64,000 bases of DNA from JBBQVS01 sp038211295 (GTDB taxonomy: Bacteria; Chloroflexota; Ktedonobacteria; Ktedonobacterales; Ktedonobacteraceae). Location of the stretch: positions 85,989 through 149,988 of the forward strand of contig JBBQVS010000001.1 in assembly GCA_038211295.1 (NCBI GenBank), read 5' to 3'. Below, one piece after another: positions 1 through 7,976 of the stretch. Made by a program: the position numbers and the translations under genes. A model generated the notes under the pieces. That model saw nothing but the letters and a program-made list of their open reading frames with translations, did not search any database and was not told the origin of the DNA. Every line of letters starts with the position of its first letter. The stretch's first letter is position 1.

Positions 1-240
1 GTACTCAGTAAATATCTTGATGAGGATGTGTTCAAAGCACTCAACGACCTCCCACCCAACTTTCGTATGGCCGTGATTCTGGCAGACATTGAGGGCCTCT
101 CGTACAAGGAGATCGCGGAAGCACTACAAATACCAATTGGGACAGTGATGAGTCGCATTTCTCGCGCGCGCCGCCAGCTGCAACACTCATTATGGCAATA
201 CGCAAAGGACAGGGGCTATGTCAAAGCGGAAGCATCGTGA
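1..240 (+). CDS. ECF-type RNA polymerase sigma factor, C-terminal part (cut by window edge)
   Basis: The open frame runs in from base 1 and stops at 240, so only the last 79 residues are present. They form sigma-70 region 4: a segment resembling L.DLP..FR.A..L.D.EGLSYKEIA, followed by the recognition helix region IPIGTVMSRISRARRQL. This is the part that reads the -35 promoter element. Length and motif fit an extracytoplasmic-function (group 4) sigma factor of the RpoE type. Family membership is seen directly; the regulon and subgroup cannot be judged because region 2 lies outside the window. No anti-sigma gene follows: the next gene is on the opposite strand and the frame starting at 239 closes after 26 codons. 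Confidence 0.9.
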   Translation, partial: VLSKYLDEDVFKALNDLPPNFRMAVILADIEGLSYKEIAEALQIPIGTVMSRISRARRQLQHSLWQYAKDRGYVKAEAS

Positions 241-265
241 TTGATCGCCCTCTACAAATAGGTAG

Positions 266-304
266 AGCGCAAGCGTTCTTCTTTCACAGCATTCTGCTTG
301 CGCT
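266..304. terminator. possible hairpin between convergent genes
   Basis: A 9-bp inverted repeat (AGCGCAAGC at 266-274, GCTTGCGCT at 296-304) with a 21-nt loop lies between the sigma factor stop and the MarR-like stop. The T-rich tail is weak on both sides, so termination is only a suggestion. Confidence 0.3.
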
Positions 305-313
305 TCTCTCCTA

Positions 314-580
314 TTAATCTGCTACTGGCGTGTGATGTAAAATGTCATTGCCCGCGTGAGTGATTCGCACATTTACGCATCTTCGATCCATCACATCAAC
401 TGAGCGTGTCACTAACCCTTTGCGCTCCAAACGCGCAACAGCTTTTGTAGCAGCAGCAGAACTTACGCCCAAGTTTGAGGCAATTTCGCCTACTGACCAG
501 TGATCTCGTCGCGCGAGAAACGTTAGCACCTCTGTCTGACGAGGAGTAACATTTACGCTTTCTCCCTGTACAATCGTCAT
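314..580 (-). CDS. short MarR-like winged-helix transcriptional regulator
   Basis: An 88-aa protein whose core (residues about 12-75) is a MarR-type winged helix-turn-helix: TPRQTEVLTFLARRD, WSVGEIASNLGVSSAAATKAV (helix-turn-helix), RLERKGLVTRS and the wing DRRCVNVRITHAG. It is shorter than typical MarR proteins (about 140 aa) and lacks the long N- and C-terminal dimerisation helices, so its dimer form is unclear. The start is supported by an AGGAG ribosome binding site about 8 nt upstream. It lies 118 nt downstream of the ComP-like kinase on the same strand and could be read through from that operon. It carries no receiver domain, so it is not a ComA-type response regulator. Its ligand and targets are unknown. 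Confidence 0.75.
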   Translation of the reverse strand: MTIVQGESVNVTPRQTEVLTFLARRDHWSVGEIASNLGVSSAAATKAVARLERKGLVTRSVDVMDRRCVNVRITHAGNDILHHTPVAD

Positions 581-698
581 AATTTTCTCTCCTGCCCATT
601 ATGCTTTACATGCATATCAAATGAAATATGCGTTCCTGAAAAAGACGTCATGAGAAGGAAAGTCGGGTATAGCGTTCCGCGTCAACCGGAGAGTTTTT

Positions 699-3614
699 TC
701 AACGCACCGAGAGATCATGTTGTTCCGGCATCTCAGTTTTTGGCTCTGGTAGGATACGTTGTAGCGTGAAGTAGAAGAAGCTTCCCGCCCCTTCTTTACC
801 GCTACTCATTACCCAGATTGTGCCGCTCATTGCTTCAACAAGTTGCTTACAAATGTATAATCCTAGACCTGCACCACGTACCGGACTATTCAAGTCCCGC
901 TCCAAGCGCATAAAACGCTCGAACAGCCTGCCCTGCTCTTCCAAAGGTACACCTGCACCATAATCACGGACACATACCGTGACATGTTCTGTGTCTGCGT
1001 CAGCAGAAATTTCTATATTTGTGCCTTGTGGAGAATACTTGAGCGCATTGCTTACCAGGTTAAGCAGAATCTGGCGCAGACGAACGGCATCAACCAACAC
1101 GAACAATGTGGGAGCAATAGTAAAGGTAATGGCGCGATGCTCACGTCTGGATATCGATTCTATGATCTCCACAACATGAATAACAGACTCTCTAAGCGAA
1201 ACATGGGTGAGTTTTATATTGCTCGCGTCTACCTGTACGCGGTTGGCATCCATAATGTTGTTTACCATAAGGGCCAATTCGTCACAGCCACGATGTGCTT
1301 TCGAGATAAAATCCGCACGCATCTCCGGAGTAAGCGTTTTGTTGTATTCTTCCAAAAGATCGATGTAGCCCAACACTGCTGTCAAGGGCGTTCGTAACTC
1401 ATGAGAGGCAGTTATAATAAACTGGTCTTTCAGGGCATCCAACTCTTTCTGTCGTTCGTAAGCGGCGCGTAACTCTATCGTGATTCTCGTATTTTCTAAG
1501 GCCGCCGCGCACTGACTTGCGAACATTTCAAGTACATGAATTTCTTCTTCAAAGAAAAGATGAGGACGGGGATACGTTAAAATGAGTATGCCAAGAAGCT
1601 GCTCACCTTTACTGAGCGGCAACCAAACAAAAGGGAATTCAGGTTTCTGCGTCACACATGGTGGAGTAGCGACGGAGCCGTCGTCACGCGGATAGGTATT
1701 CTGCCCTGCATAATAATAGGGAAACCAATCTTCTGAGACAAGCTGAATGTCTGGAGCAACAGCTAAATGTGGGCCAACACCTATGTGTGGTGTTTGCTGT
1801 AGCATCTGCTTTTCTTTACTGTACAAACAGATCTGCACCCCTGCGTTCATTGCTCTTGCAGCAATGTCAGAGAAAAAAGAGGCAACCTTCTCAAGGTCTG
1901 GCAACTCCTCTGTGGAAAGCACACTGGCTTTATAAAGATCATTAAGGAGAACGGCATATTGTCTTGAACGTTCTTGTAACCGCGCCGTTTCTAACAGGTA
2001 AGAATAGCGTGACAGCAGCAGTTGCGCGATTTCAAAATCGGGGCCGGCATAAGATTGTTGGTCGCCGCGCTCACCTAAAACGAGCATCCCGATCATCTTG
2101 CCCTGCGATTTGACAGGAATGAGGAGCGGATTATTCTGCGCGGTACTCTCATCTGAGGTAAGATAACGGCTTAATCCAACAGGCATATCCTCTTTCGCGC
2201 GTGTTACTTCATGTAATAGCAGAGGCCGATGTGAGGCCGCAAGTCGTTCTTCGATGCTGGGTTGTAACGTCAATGCACCAACCGAGGTAAGCGACATGGT
2301 AGTGAGTGACGATGAGAGCCTCTCTATAAGCGCACGGCGCGGTGCGTCATTCTGATCGTTAGTCAGCCGAGGGAAGAGATGGTAGCAGCCAGTATCTTCA
2401 ATCAGGATAAAAAGACCAACTTGTGTCGTCTTAAAGGTTTGTAGAACATCTAGTGTAACAAGTTGTGCCGACGTTTCCAGATCGAAAGCCTCATTTCCGG
2501 TGTCGATGGGCGTTTCTATTAACTGCCGATAGTGTCGTAGTTCCTTGAAGAGCACACGCTCCGTCAGCAGTTGCGCGACCCACCAGATGGTTGGTGCTAG
2601 CACTGCCATCGCAACCGCAACCATCACCGTAGAGCGCGTAACACCGTTTCCCTGTACGCGGCTTCCCAAAACATCAACCGCATATACAAGAATTGCGAGG
2701 AATATTGTCCCAATAATCCAGTTGATGGTACGTCGAATATAGGTATCGAAGACAAGAAGCTGGTAGCGCAAGATGGCATAACCAAGCGACAAAGGTAATA
2801 AAAAGGAGGTGAGCGTCGTGATTTGAGCATTGATGACGTAAGCAGAGAACGCACCACCTATCACTTGTGGAAGTACTGTCAACAGCAAAAGCGGGACTAT
2901 CGCGAGAATAACGCCGCTTACAAAAAAGCGGAGTTGCTCACGCTCTCTCACAGTGGATTTACGAAACGAAATGATAATAGTTATCAAGCTACCAGTCAGT
3001 GCGAAGAGGGCCGCAAACGATGTAAGCATGTCCAACCAGAAAGGGCTTACTTTGGGATATGCAATATACCCCACAACGCTGTTCACCACTACGATACAAA
3101 AGAAGAGAAACAACGCAAAAATGTACCAGCGTATAGATGAGGTATGTGTAGACTGCCAAAGTTCACGCATCAACTTTTTAGAATGCTCTTTGTCCGATAG
3201 TACAAGATGGTTTTTAGGAAAGATTAAAAGAATTATCGCGAACAAGATAAGAGCTGAAATACTTGCAAAACCTGACAGAATAGTTAAAATATGTACATTA
3301 GGAAGACCTGATACTGACCCTGTTTCTAGCTCAAACGCGATCATCATCATGAATGTGAAAATGAAAAGCAGTAAAGACACCTGGCGGTCTCGCGAATAGA
3401 ACCAGATGACTGAGCCTACAGCAAGGAAAATAAGCGCGACTGAAAGCGAAAAACCAAATGATAACCAGAGAGGTAAAACTGACGTTTTTGTATTCTCTAT
3501 ATGTGGAAACGTGTACACCGCATCTATAAAGCCCAGGTTGATATAGATAATTACCGCAACAATGATAACGACCAGGCGGTTCGCTCTAAAGCGTGTCCAT
3601 AGGCTATGCTTCAT
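699..3614 (-). CDS. ComP-like membrane sensor histidine kinase with GAF-type region
   Basis: A 971-aa hybrid-length sensor kinase. Residues 1 to about 345 hold roughly ten hydrophobic segments, including the stretch LPLSLGYAILRYQLLVFD that resembles the last membrane helices of ComP-type sensors. Residues about 370-690 look like two GAF-like sensory domains. The transmitter follows: H box SHELRTPL with phospho-acceptor His about 738, N box QILLNLVSNALKYSP, and G boxes DYGAGVP and GAGLGLYI. The transmitter is HisKA/HATPase_c type, unlike the HisKA_3 of Bacillus ComP. Start ATG has AGGA 8 nt upstream. It follows the ComQ-like gene by 48 nt on the same strand, so the likely role, by inference, is detection of the modified ComX-like peptide. 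No response regulator is adjacent. Confidence 0.8.
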   Translation of the reverse strand: MKHSLWTRFRANRLVVIIVAVIIYINLGFIDAVYTFPHIENTKTSVLPLWLSFGFSLSVALIFLAVGSVIWFYSRDRQVSLLLFIFTFMMMIAFELETGSVSGLPNVHILTILSGFASISALILFAIILLIFPKNHLVLSDKEHSKKLMRELWQSTHTSSIRWYIFALFLFFCIVVVNSVVGYIAYPKVSPFWLDMLTSFAALFALTGSLITIIISFRKSTVREREQLRFFVSGVILAIVPLLLLTVLPQVIGGAFSAYVINAQITTLTSFLLPLSLGYAILRYQLLVFDTYIRRTINWIIGTIFLAILVYAVDVLGSRVQGNGVTRSTVMVAVAMAVLAPTIWWVAQLLTERVLFKELRHYRQLIETPIDTGNEAFDLETSAQLVTLDVLQTFKTTQVGLFILIEDTGCYHLFPRLTNDQNDAPRRALIERLSSSLTTMSLTSVGALTLQPSIEERLAASHRPLLLHEVTRAKEDMPVGLSRYLTSDESTAQNNPLLIPVKSQGKMIGMLVLGERGDQQSYAGPDFEIAQLLLSRYSYLLETARLQERSRQYAVLLNDLYKASVLSTEELPDLEKVASFFSDIAARAMNAGVQICLYSKEKQMLQQTPHIGVGPHLAVAPDIQLVSEDWFPYYYAGQNTYPRDDGSVATPPCVTQKPEFPFVWLPLSKGEQLLGILILTYPRPHLFFEEEIHVLEMFASQCAAALENTRITIELRAAYERQKELDALKDQFIITASHELRTPLTAVLGYIDLLEEYNKTLTPEMRADFISKAHRGCDELALMVNNIMDANRVQVDASNIKLTHVSLRESVIHVVEIIESISRREHRAITFTIAPTLFVLVDAVRLRQILLNLVSNALKYSPQGTNIEISADADTEHVTVCVRDYGAGVPLEEQGRLFERFMRLERDLNSPVRGAGLGLYICKQLVEAMSGTIWVMSSGKEGAGSFFYFTLQRILPEPKTEMPEQHDLSVR

Positions 3615-3662
3615 AAAAAATCCTTTTAGTTCGCCTCCTACGCTCTTGACTGAGACACTCTG

Positions 3663-4682
3663 CTACACAAAACCTAATAAGAGACGTAGTTCATGAGAAA
3701 CGGGATGATTAGCTTCTATTTGCTCTAATTGCTCATGAGCGCGTTCACGATAAAGCAGGCTAATACCCCATGTAGTCATTATACCTTCTTGCAAAGCATC
3801 TGTGAATGCTTTCTGCTTCTCCTCATCGGTTACAAGTACGGAGGACTGAAGCGCGACTACTGTCTGGGCAGCAAGAACGACAGGAAGTGTCTTTTTGTTA
3901 CGAGCAACATCGGTTTTCTTCGTCGCTATTCCCGCGTCCGTTTGCTGATAGTGGAGGATATGATATAGGTCGTGGGCGTCGTTGTCAAGTTGATGAGCTA
4001 TTCCTAACAATTTCCCTAACTCTGAGTAGGATTTGCATATTTCATCACTAGCACCTACGCTTATAACGCCGATGCGGCAGGCAAGACTCATAAGTGCGCC
4101 CGCTTTACCTTCCGCGATTTCAATGCATTCTTCAGATGTAAAGCTGTCTACGAGTCTTTGCTCCGCCAGAAGATCACGATGTTGCCCTGCCGTAGCTAGA
4201 ACAAGGGCTTCTTGTATGGCGTTTAGCAATTGCGTTATTCGCTCAAAGGGAACGCCCAGTGCTGTAAGCGAAAGAAGAATCGTATTGGTCAATGCAAGCA
4301 GAACTGTTGAGGTATTAAGCACACGAGCGATCCCAAGTTCTTGCACAATCGCGGTCTGATCGCCGTCTTCAACATCGTCGAGGAGGTCGAGCGCACAGAT
4401 AAAGCACTCAACTGCGATGCCTACACGATACGCGTATCGTGTATTGCCGTCGGGCAGGAGTTGTTGCGCGACAAGCAAAGGGAGCAATGCCCACATTCCA
4501 TTGGGAGATGCAGAATTTGCCGCTTCACTATCAGAAAGCAGCTTACCACTACCTCTTAATGCACATTCCACATCAGTTCGCAAGAGAGGATGTAGTACGT
4601 TTAGAAAAGTGGCGAACTGTTCACGAAGTCGATGTTGCCTTTTCGTGAACAGTTCAGTAGAGATATGATCAAAGTTCTTCAC
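3663..4682 (-). CDS. comQ-like: ComQ-like polyprenyl synthase-fold isoprenyl transferase
   Basis: A 339-aa all-alpha protein of the trans-isoprenyl diphosphate synthase fold. The first aspartate-rich motif is DDVED (residues 102-106). The second is degenerate, QLDNDAHDL (about 231-239), and an EGKAGAL lysine motif sits about 192-198. Canonical chain-elongating synthases carry DDxxD in the second motif; ND in place of DD there resembles ComQ, which transfers a farnesyl or geranyl group to a tryptophan of ComX. The start is GTG, 15 nt after the comX-like stop with no clear ribosome binding site, suggesting translational coupling. Alternatives are a short-chain prenyl diphosphate synthase or a terpene synthase-like enzyme; the adjacent precursor and kinase favour ComQ. 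Family is seen; the pheromone role is inferred. Confidence 0.8.
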   Translation of the reverse strand: MKNFDHISTELFTKRQHRLREQFATFLNVLHPLLRTDVECALRGSGKLLSDSEAANSASPNGMWALLPLLVAQQLLPDGNTRYAYRVGIAVECFICALDLLDDVEDGDQTAIVQELGIARVLNTSTVLLALTNTILLSLTALGVPFERITQLLNAIQEALVLATAGQHRDLLAEQRLVDSFTSEECIEIAEGKAGALMSLACRIGVISVGASDEICKSYSELGKLLGIAHQLDNDAHDLYHILHYQQTDAGIATKKTDVARNKKTLPVVLAAQTVVALQSSVLVTDEEKQKAFTDALQEGIMTTWGISLLYRERAHEQLEQIEANHPVSHELRLLLGFV

Positions 4683-4697
4683 TATGGTGTCTTTTTT

Positions 4698-4892
4698 TTA
4701 CGGGTGCCACCAGGAATTGGGTGAGTTTTGATTCATAGTCAAGTGAGGAACCAGACGCATCAAGACTTGTGTCACGCGTGGCGAAAAACCTTCGCGCTCG
4801 ATGACGCTTTTCGCATCGCTAGTTAGTTCTGTACGCAGAGCCTCTTCTGTGGAGACACGGTGAACAAACTCTTTAATCAACTGCTCTTCCAT
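4698..4892 (-). CDS. comX-like: ComX-like prenylated pheromone precursor peptide
   Basis: A 64-aa peptide begins MEEQLIKEFVHRVSTEEALR, has a GF pair at 35-36, and ends SWWHP with Trp at 61 and 62. Bacillus ComX has the same plan from memory: a leader with LI..F, then EAL, then GF, and a C-terminal tail whose modified Trp is third from the end. Here Trp62 occupies that position. The frame is open from 4940, but Met at 4892 is preferred because AAGGA lies 11 nt upstream and the ComX-like similarity begins there. It is first in an apparent operon with the ComQ-like gene (15-nt gap) and the ComP-like kinase. An alternative is a Nif11-like leader of another modified peptide. The modification itself is inferred. 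Confidence 0.75.
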   Translation of the reverse strand: MEEQLIKEFVHRVSTEEALRTELTSDAKSVIEREGFSPRVTQVLMRLVPHLTMNQNSPNSWWHP

Positions 4893-4975
4893 CAAGACTT
4901 GTATCCTTTCGTTGCACACGAATAGGGTAGTATAACGCACATAGTGACGCTACACACTACAAAAACAAGAAATTT

Positions 4976-5017
4976 GTACAATGTACGCATCGCATACATC
5001 TAGTGAACATGCTTCAC
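4976..5017. promoter_or_regulatory. paired palindromes in the comX-like / queuosine gene divergent region
   Basis: The 333-nt gap between the comX-like start (4892) and the divergent gene start (5226) holds two palindromes: GTACAATGTAC (4976-4986) and GTGAACATGCTTCAC (5003-5017; arms GTGAA/TTCAC, 5-nt centre). Their centres are 29 bp apart. They lie upstream of a TATACT-like element (about 4929-4934, minus strand) that could serve the pheromone operon. They do not match the ComA box TTGCGG-N4-CCGCAA. Operator function is a guess; no other gene is seen in this gap. Confidence 0.35.
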
Positions 5018-5225
5018 GTACAAAGGTAATGATACACGCAAGTGCCAAAGAAAATCAAGGCTTTTCACTAGCAAAAACAACAGGTGTTTGTATTTTGCCA
5101 AAAAATTGGTTATTTTAGCCTATACTACATATTTATAGGTATGCCTAGTATGTGGGCTAGAGAGATTGACGAATGCGAAAAATGTCTGTAGAATCGAGGC
5201 AATAGAGAGGAAGGGAAACTCGTTC

Positions 5226-6293
5226 ATGGAGAATAGCATGCAGATACACAGCATTGAGGACGACGACGCCTCTGATATGTATACACTTCCCGCACACGAT
5301 GAACTGGGAATACTGGGTAGCACCCGTAGCGTGCTTGAACAAGGTGAGCACGTTTGGATCGCGTTCGATAAGTTAGAGCAGCTTAGCAATCAGTGGGTTC
5401 ATGAATACGCGACTACTCATGAGACGATGCTTTCTTCTGAGCCTCTCTGGAATAATATGTACCACTTTCACGACGGCACGGAGCGCACCATCAACTGGCT
5501 CCTGCTCCTCGACGCCCTCAACTTCTGCTTTTGGGCCGAAAAAGATCGTGAGCGCTGGCGTGTTGACTACAATGGGAAAATTCTCAATGGCTATTGGGCC
5601 GAGGCCGCATCACTCACCCGCGCAGTAGAAGAGGGCATACCCGTGTGGGACGCCAAGTATCTACAGACAATTAGCGAGGATGCCGTTGCTACTATTTTTC
5701 GTCCAAGTACAGGTGCGGACAGCATTCCTTTGTTTGAGCAACGCGTGTTCAACATGCGCGAGGTAGGCCGTGTGCTACAAGAAAGCTATCACGGGCAATT
5801 CACACACGCTATTGAGTTGGTGCAGGGCGACGCCGTCGCGCTCGTGCGCTTGCTCGCCCGCGACTTTGCTTCGTTCAATGATATCGCGACTTATAGAAAC
5901 CGTGAGGTGCGTTTTCTCAAACGCGCTCAGATCTGCATAGCTGATATCTATGGCTCATTTGGTGGTAAGCAGTGGGGAGCATTCACGAATCTTGACCAAC
6001 TCACTATTTTTGCGGACTACAAGGTTCCACAAATACTTCGTCACTATGGGATACTGGAGTACGCGCCAGCACTGGCGAAGCGCGTCGATACGCTGGAACT
6101 ACTGGCAGCACAGAGCGAGGAAGAGATAGAGATACGGGCCGCAACCATCTGGGCCTGTGAGTTATTGCGATGCGCTGTATCTCGTCAAGGATATAAGATG
6201 AATGCGCTTGAGATCGACCAGAAGCTCTGGTCGCAGAGCCAGACCGTCGAAAATATGCGCCCGTATCATCGTGTGCGTACTCAATATTACTAA
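5226..6293 (+). CDS. queuosine 5'-phosphate N-glycosylase/hydrolase family (Q salvage, DUF2419)
   Basis: A 355-aa protein with the hallmarks of the Q-salvage (DUF2419/QNG1) family: WLLLLDALNFCFWAEKD near residues 85-100, a DYNG..NGYWAEAASL segment, FADYKVPQILRHYGIL near 255-270, and EIEIRAATIWACELL near 305-320. The family releases queuine from queuosine 5'-phosphate, letting cells recycle the base for tRNA wobble modification. The frame is open from a TTG at 5166, but ATG at 5226 is preferred because AAGGG lies 10 nt upstream. The gene is divergent from the pheromone operon and 36 nt upstream of murE on the same strand, so it may be cotranscribed with it. Cytosolic. No other queuosine gene is in the window. 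Confidence 0.88.
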   Translation: MENSMQIHSIEDDDASDMYTLPAHDELGILGSTRSVLEQGEHVWIAFDKLEQLSNQWVHEYATTHETMLSSEPLWNNMYHFHDGTERTINWLLLLDALNFCFWAEKDRERWRVDYNGKILNGYWAEAASLTRAVEEGIPVWDAKYLQTISEDAVATIFRPSTGADSIPLFEQRVFNMREVGRVLQESYHGQFTHAIELVQGDAVALVRLLARDFASFNDIATYRNREVRFLKRAQICIADIYGSFGGKQWGAFTNLDQLTIFADYKVPQILRHYGILEYAPALAKRVDTLELLAAQSEEEIEIRAATIWACELLRCAVSRQGYKMNALEIDQKLWSQSQTVENMRPYHRVRTQYY

Positions 6294-6329
6294 ACGTTCC
6301 CTCTCTAGTAGAAACAGATATAAAAACTC

Positions 6330-7853
6330 ATGCAGGTACAAACACTACACCAGTTGTTGACAGCGTTAGAGCAGACACCGCTTGCGCTGCCGACAAACCT
6401 CGATCTACTGCTTCCGATTAGGGGCATTGCCTACGATTCACGCAAAGTTGAGGCTGGATGGCTCTTTGTTGCAGTCTCCGGCACTCACACTGATGGTCGC
6501 AGCTTTATAGCAGATGCCGCGCGGCGAGGAGCAATTGTTGCGCTTGGGGAGTCACTGGTAGACGCTTCGCCTATTCCTTATGTGGTAGTGGCTGATGTGC
6601 AGACGGCATTGGCAAACCTCGCGTGCGCTTTCTACGAATATCCCGCGCACAAGCTCTGCACAATAGGCGTTACGGGTACTGATGGCAAGACGACAACAAG
6701 CAATCTGATTACAACGATTTTTGAGGAGGCGGGCCTTCGCACTGGACTTATGACTACCGCAAACTTCAAATTGCCGGGGCAGGAGTGGGAAAACACAACG
6801 CGTCAGAGTACGCTTGAGGCGGTAGAAGTGCAGCAGATGCTCCGCAATATGTTTGACGCGGGCGCGACACACGCAGTTATCGAGGCAACATCGCATGGAC
6901 TAGCACTACAACGCGTGCATGGCTGTGCCTTTGATGTAGGCGTGGTCACGAATATTACCCATGAGCATCTGGATTTTCACAAAACACTTGCTGCTTATAG
7001 ACGCGCCAAGGCACGTCTCTTTGAGATGCTTGATCCCACGCGTGATAAAGGTATTGATAGCAAGCCCGTCGCTGTTTTGAACCGCGACGATGTAAGCTAC
7101 GACATTCTCAAACCGTATTGCCGCGTCCCCATTCTTGATTACGGCATCGATACTCCCGCGTCGGTACGTGCGGTTGACGTACAGTTGCAGGCACACAGTA
7201 CACGTTTCCGCGTGCTGCTACCACAAGGAGAGCACCATATCGAGACACAGCTTGTCGGGGGCTTCAACGTCAGCAACTGCCTTGCCGCTATCGCTACGGC
7301 GTACAGTCAAGGCATCGCGCCCGAAAGCATCGCGCGTAGTTTAGCGACAGTCACAGGCGTTACAGGACGCATGGAAAGCATCGATGAGGGGCAGCAGTTC
7401 GCGGTCATCGTCGATTATGCACACACGCCCGAAAGCTTAGAAAAAGTATTATTGACGGTGCGCCCGCTCACAAAAGGGAAATTGCTCGTTGTATTTGGAT
7501 CAGCAGGCGAGCGCGATATACAAAAACGTCCTGTCATGGGGCATATTGCGGCACAACTGACCGATTTCTTCGTTATTACAGATGAGGACCCGCGCGACGA
7601 AGATAGAATAAAGATTTTGCGCGACATAGCGGCTGGTGCCGAGGCAGCAGGCAAACGGGAAGGGGCAGATTTTCTTTGTATCGCTGACCGTACCGAGGCG
7701 ATACAGGCGGCACTAGCATATGCACGGCCCGGCGACACGGTGATTCTGGCGGGGAAGGGCCATGAGCAAAGTATCATTGTTGGGCGTGAGAAGCTTCCCT
7801 GGGATGATCGAAAGGTCGCGCGAAAATTGTTAAAAGAGTCACTTTATGCATAA
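6330..7853 (+). CDS. murE: UDP-N-acetylmuramoyl-tripeptide synthetase (MurE)
   Basis: A 507-aa Mur ligase with the three expected domains: UDP-MurNAc-dipeptide binding (1 to about 100), central ATPase (GTDGKTTT at 116-123; THEHLDFH region about 210) and the C-terminal ligase domain (VDYAHTPESL about 362). It adds the third, diamino, residue to UDP-MurNAc-L-Ala-D-Glu in peptidoglycan synthesis. The specificity loop reads DEDPR (418-422). The Arg recalls the DNPR motif of meso-diaminopimelate enzymes, but the Asn is Asp. Members of Chloroflexota may use ornithine, so the amino acid added is left open. It lies between the Q-salvage gene and an MraY-like gene, consistent with a small cell-wall cluster. 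Confidence 0.93.
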   Translation: MQVQTLHQLLTALEQTPLALPTNLDLLLPIRGIAYDSRKVEAGWLFVAVSGTHTDGRSFIADAARRGAIVALGESLVDASPIPYVVVADVQTALANLACAFYEYPAHKLCTIGVTGTDGKTTTSNLITTIFEEAGLRTGLMTTANFKLPGQEWENTTRQSTLEAVEVQQMLRNMFDAGATHAVIEATSHGLALQRVHGCAFDVGVVTNITHEHLDFHKTLAAYRRAKARLFEMLDPTRDKGIDSKPVAVLNRDDVSYDILKPYCRVPILDYGIDTPASVRAVDVQLQAHSTRFRVLLPQGEHHIETQLVGGFNVSNCLAAIATAYSQGIAPESIARSLATVTGVTGRMESIDEGQQFAVIVDYAHTPESLEKVLLTVRPLTKGKLLVVFGSAGERDIQKRPVMGHIAAQLTDFFVITDEDPRDEDRIKILRDIAAGAEAAGKREGADFLCIADRTEAIQAALAYARPGDTVILAGKGHEQSIIVGREKLPWDDRKVARKLLKESLYA

Positions 7854-7976
7854 CAAAAAAAGTGTACAATATTTGAAGAGCACCGTATTTTTATCTACTT
7901 TCTGCGTTGCTATCTCTATCTCTAACATGTCACACACTCTAAAATGTATAATTTCTATGGTATCTGGGGGAAATGT

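Noticed and set aside
241..318. Anti-sigma factor gene after the sigma factor
   Set aside because: The frame starting at the overlapping GTG (239) ends after 26 codons without a zinc-binding anti-sigma motif.
314..580. MarR-like gene as the ComA counterpart
   Set aside because: It has no receiver domain or phospho-acceptor Asp and is separated from the kinase gene by 118 nt.
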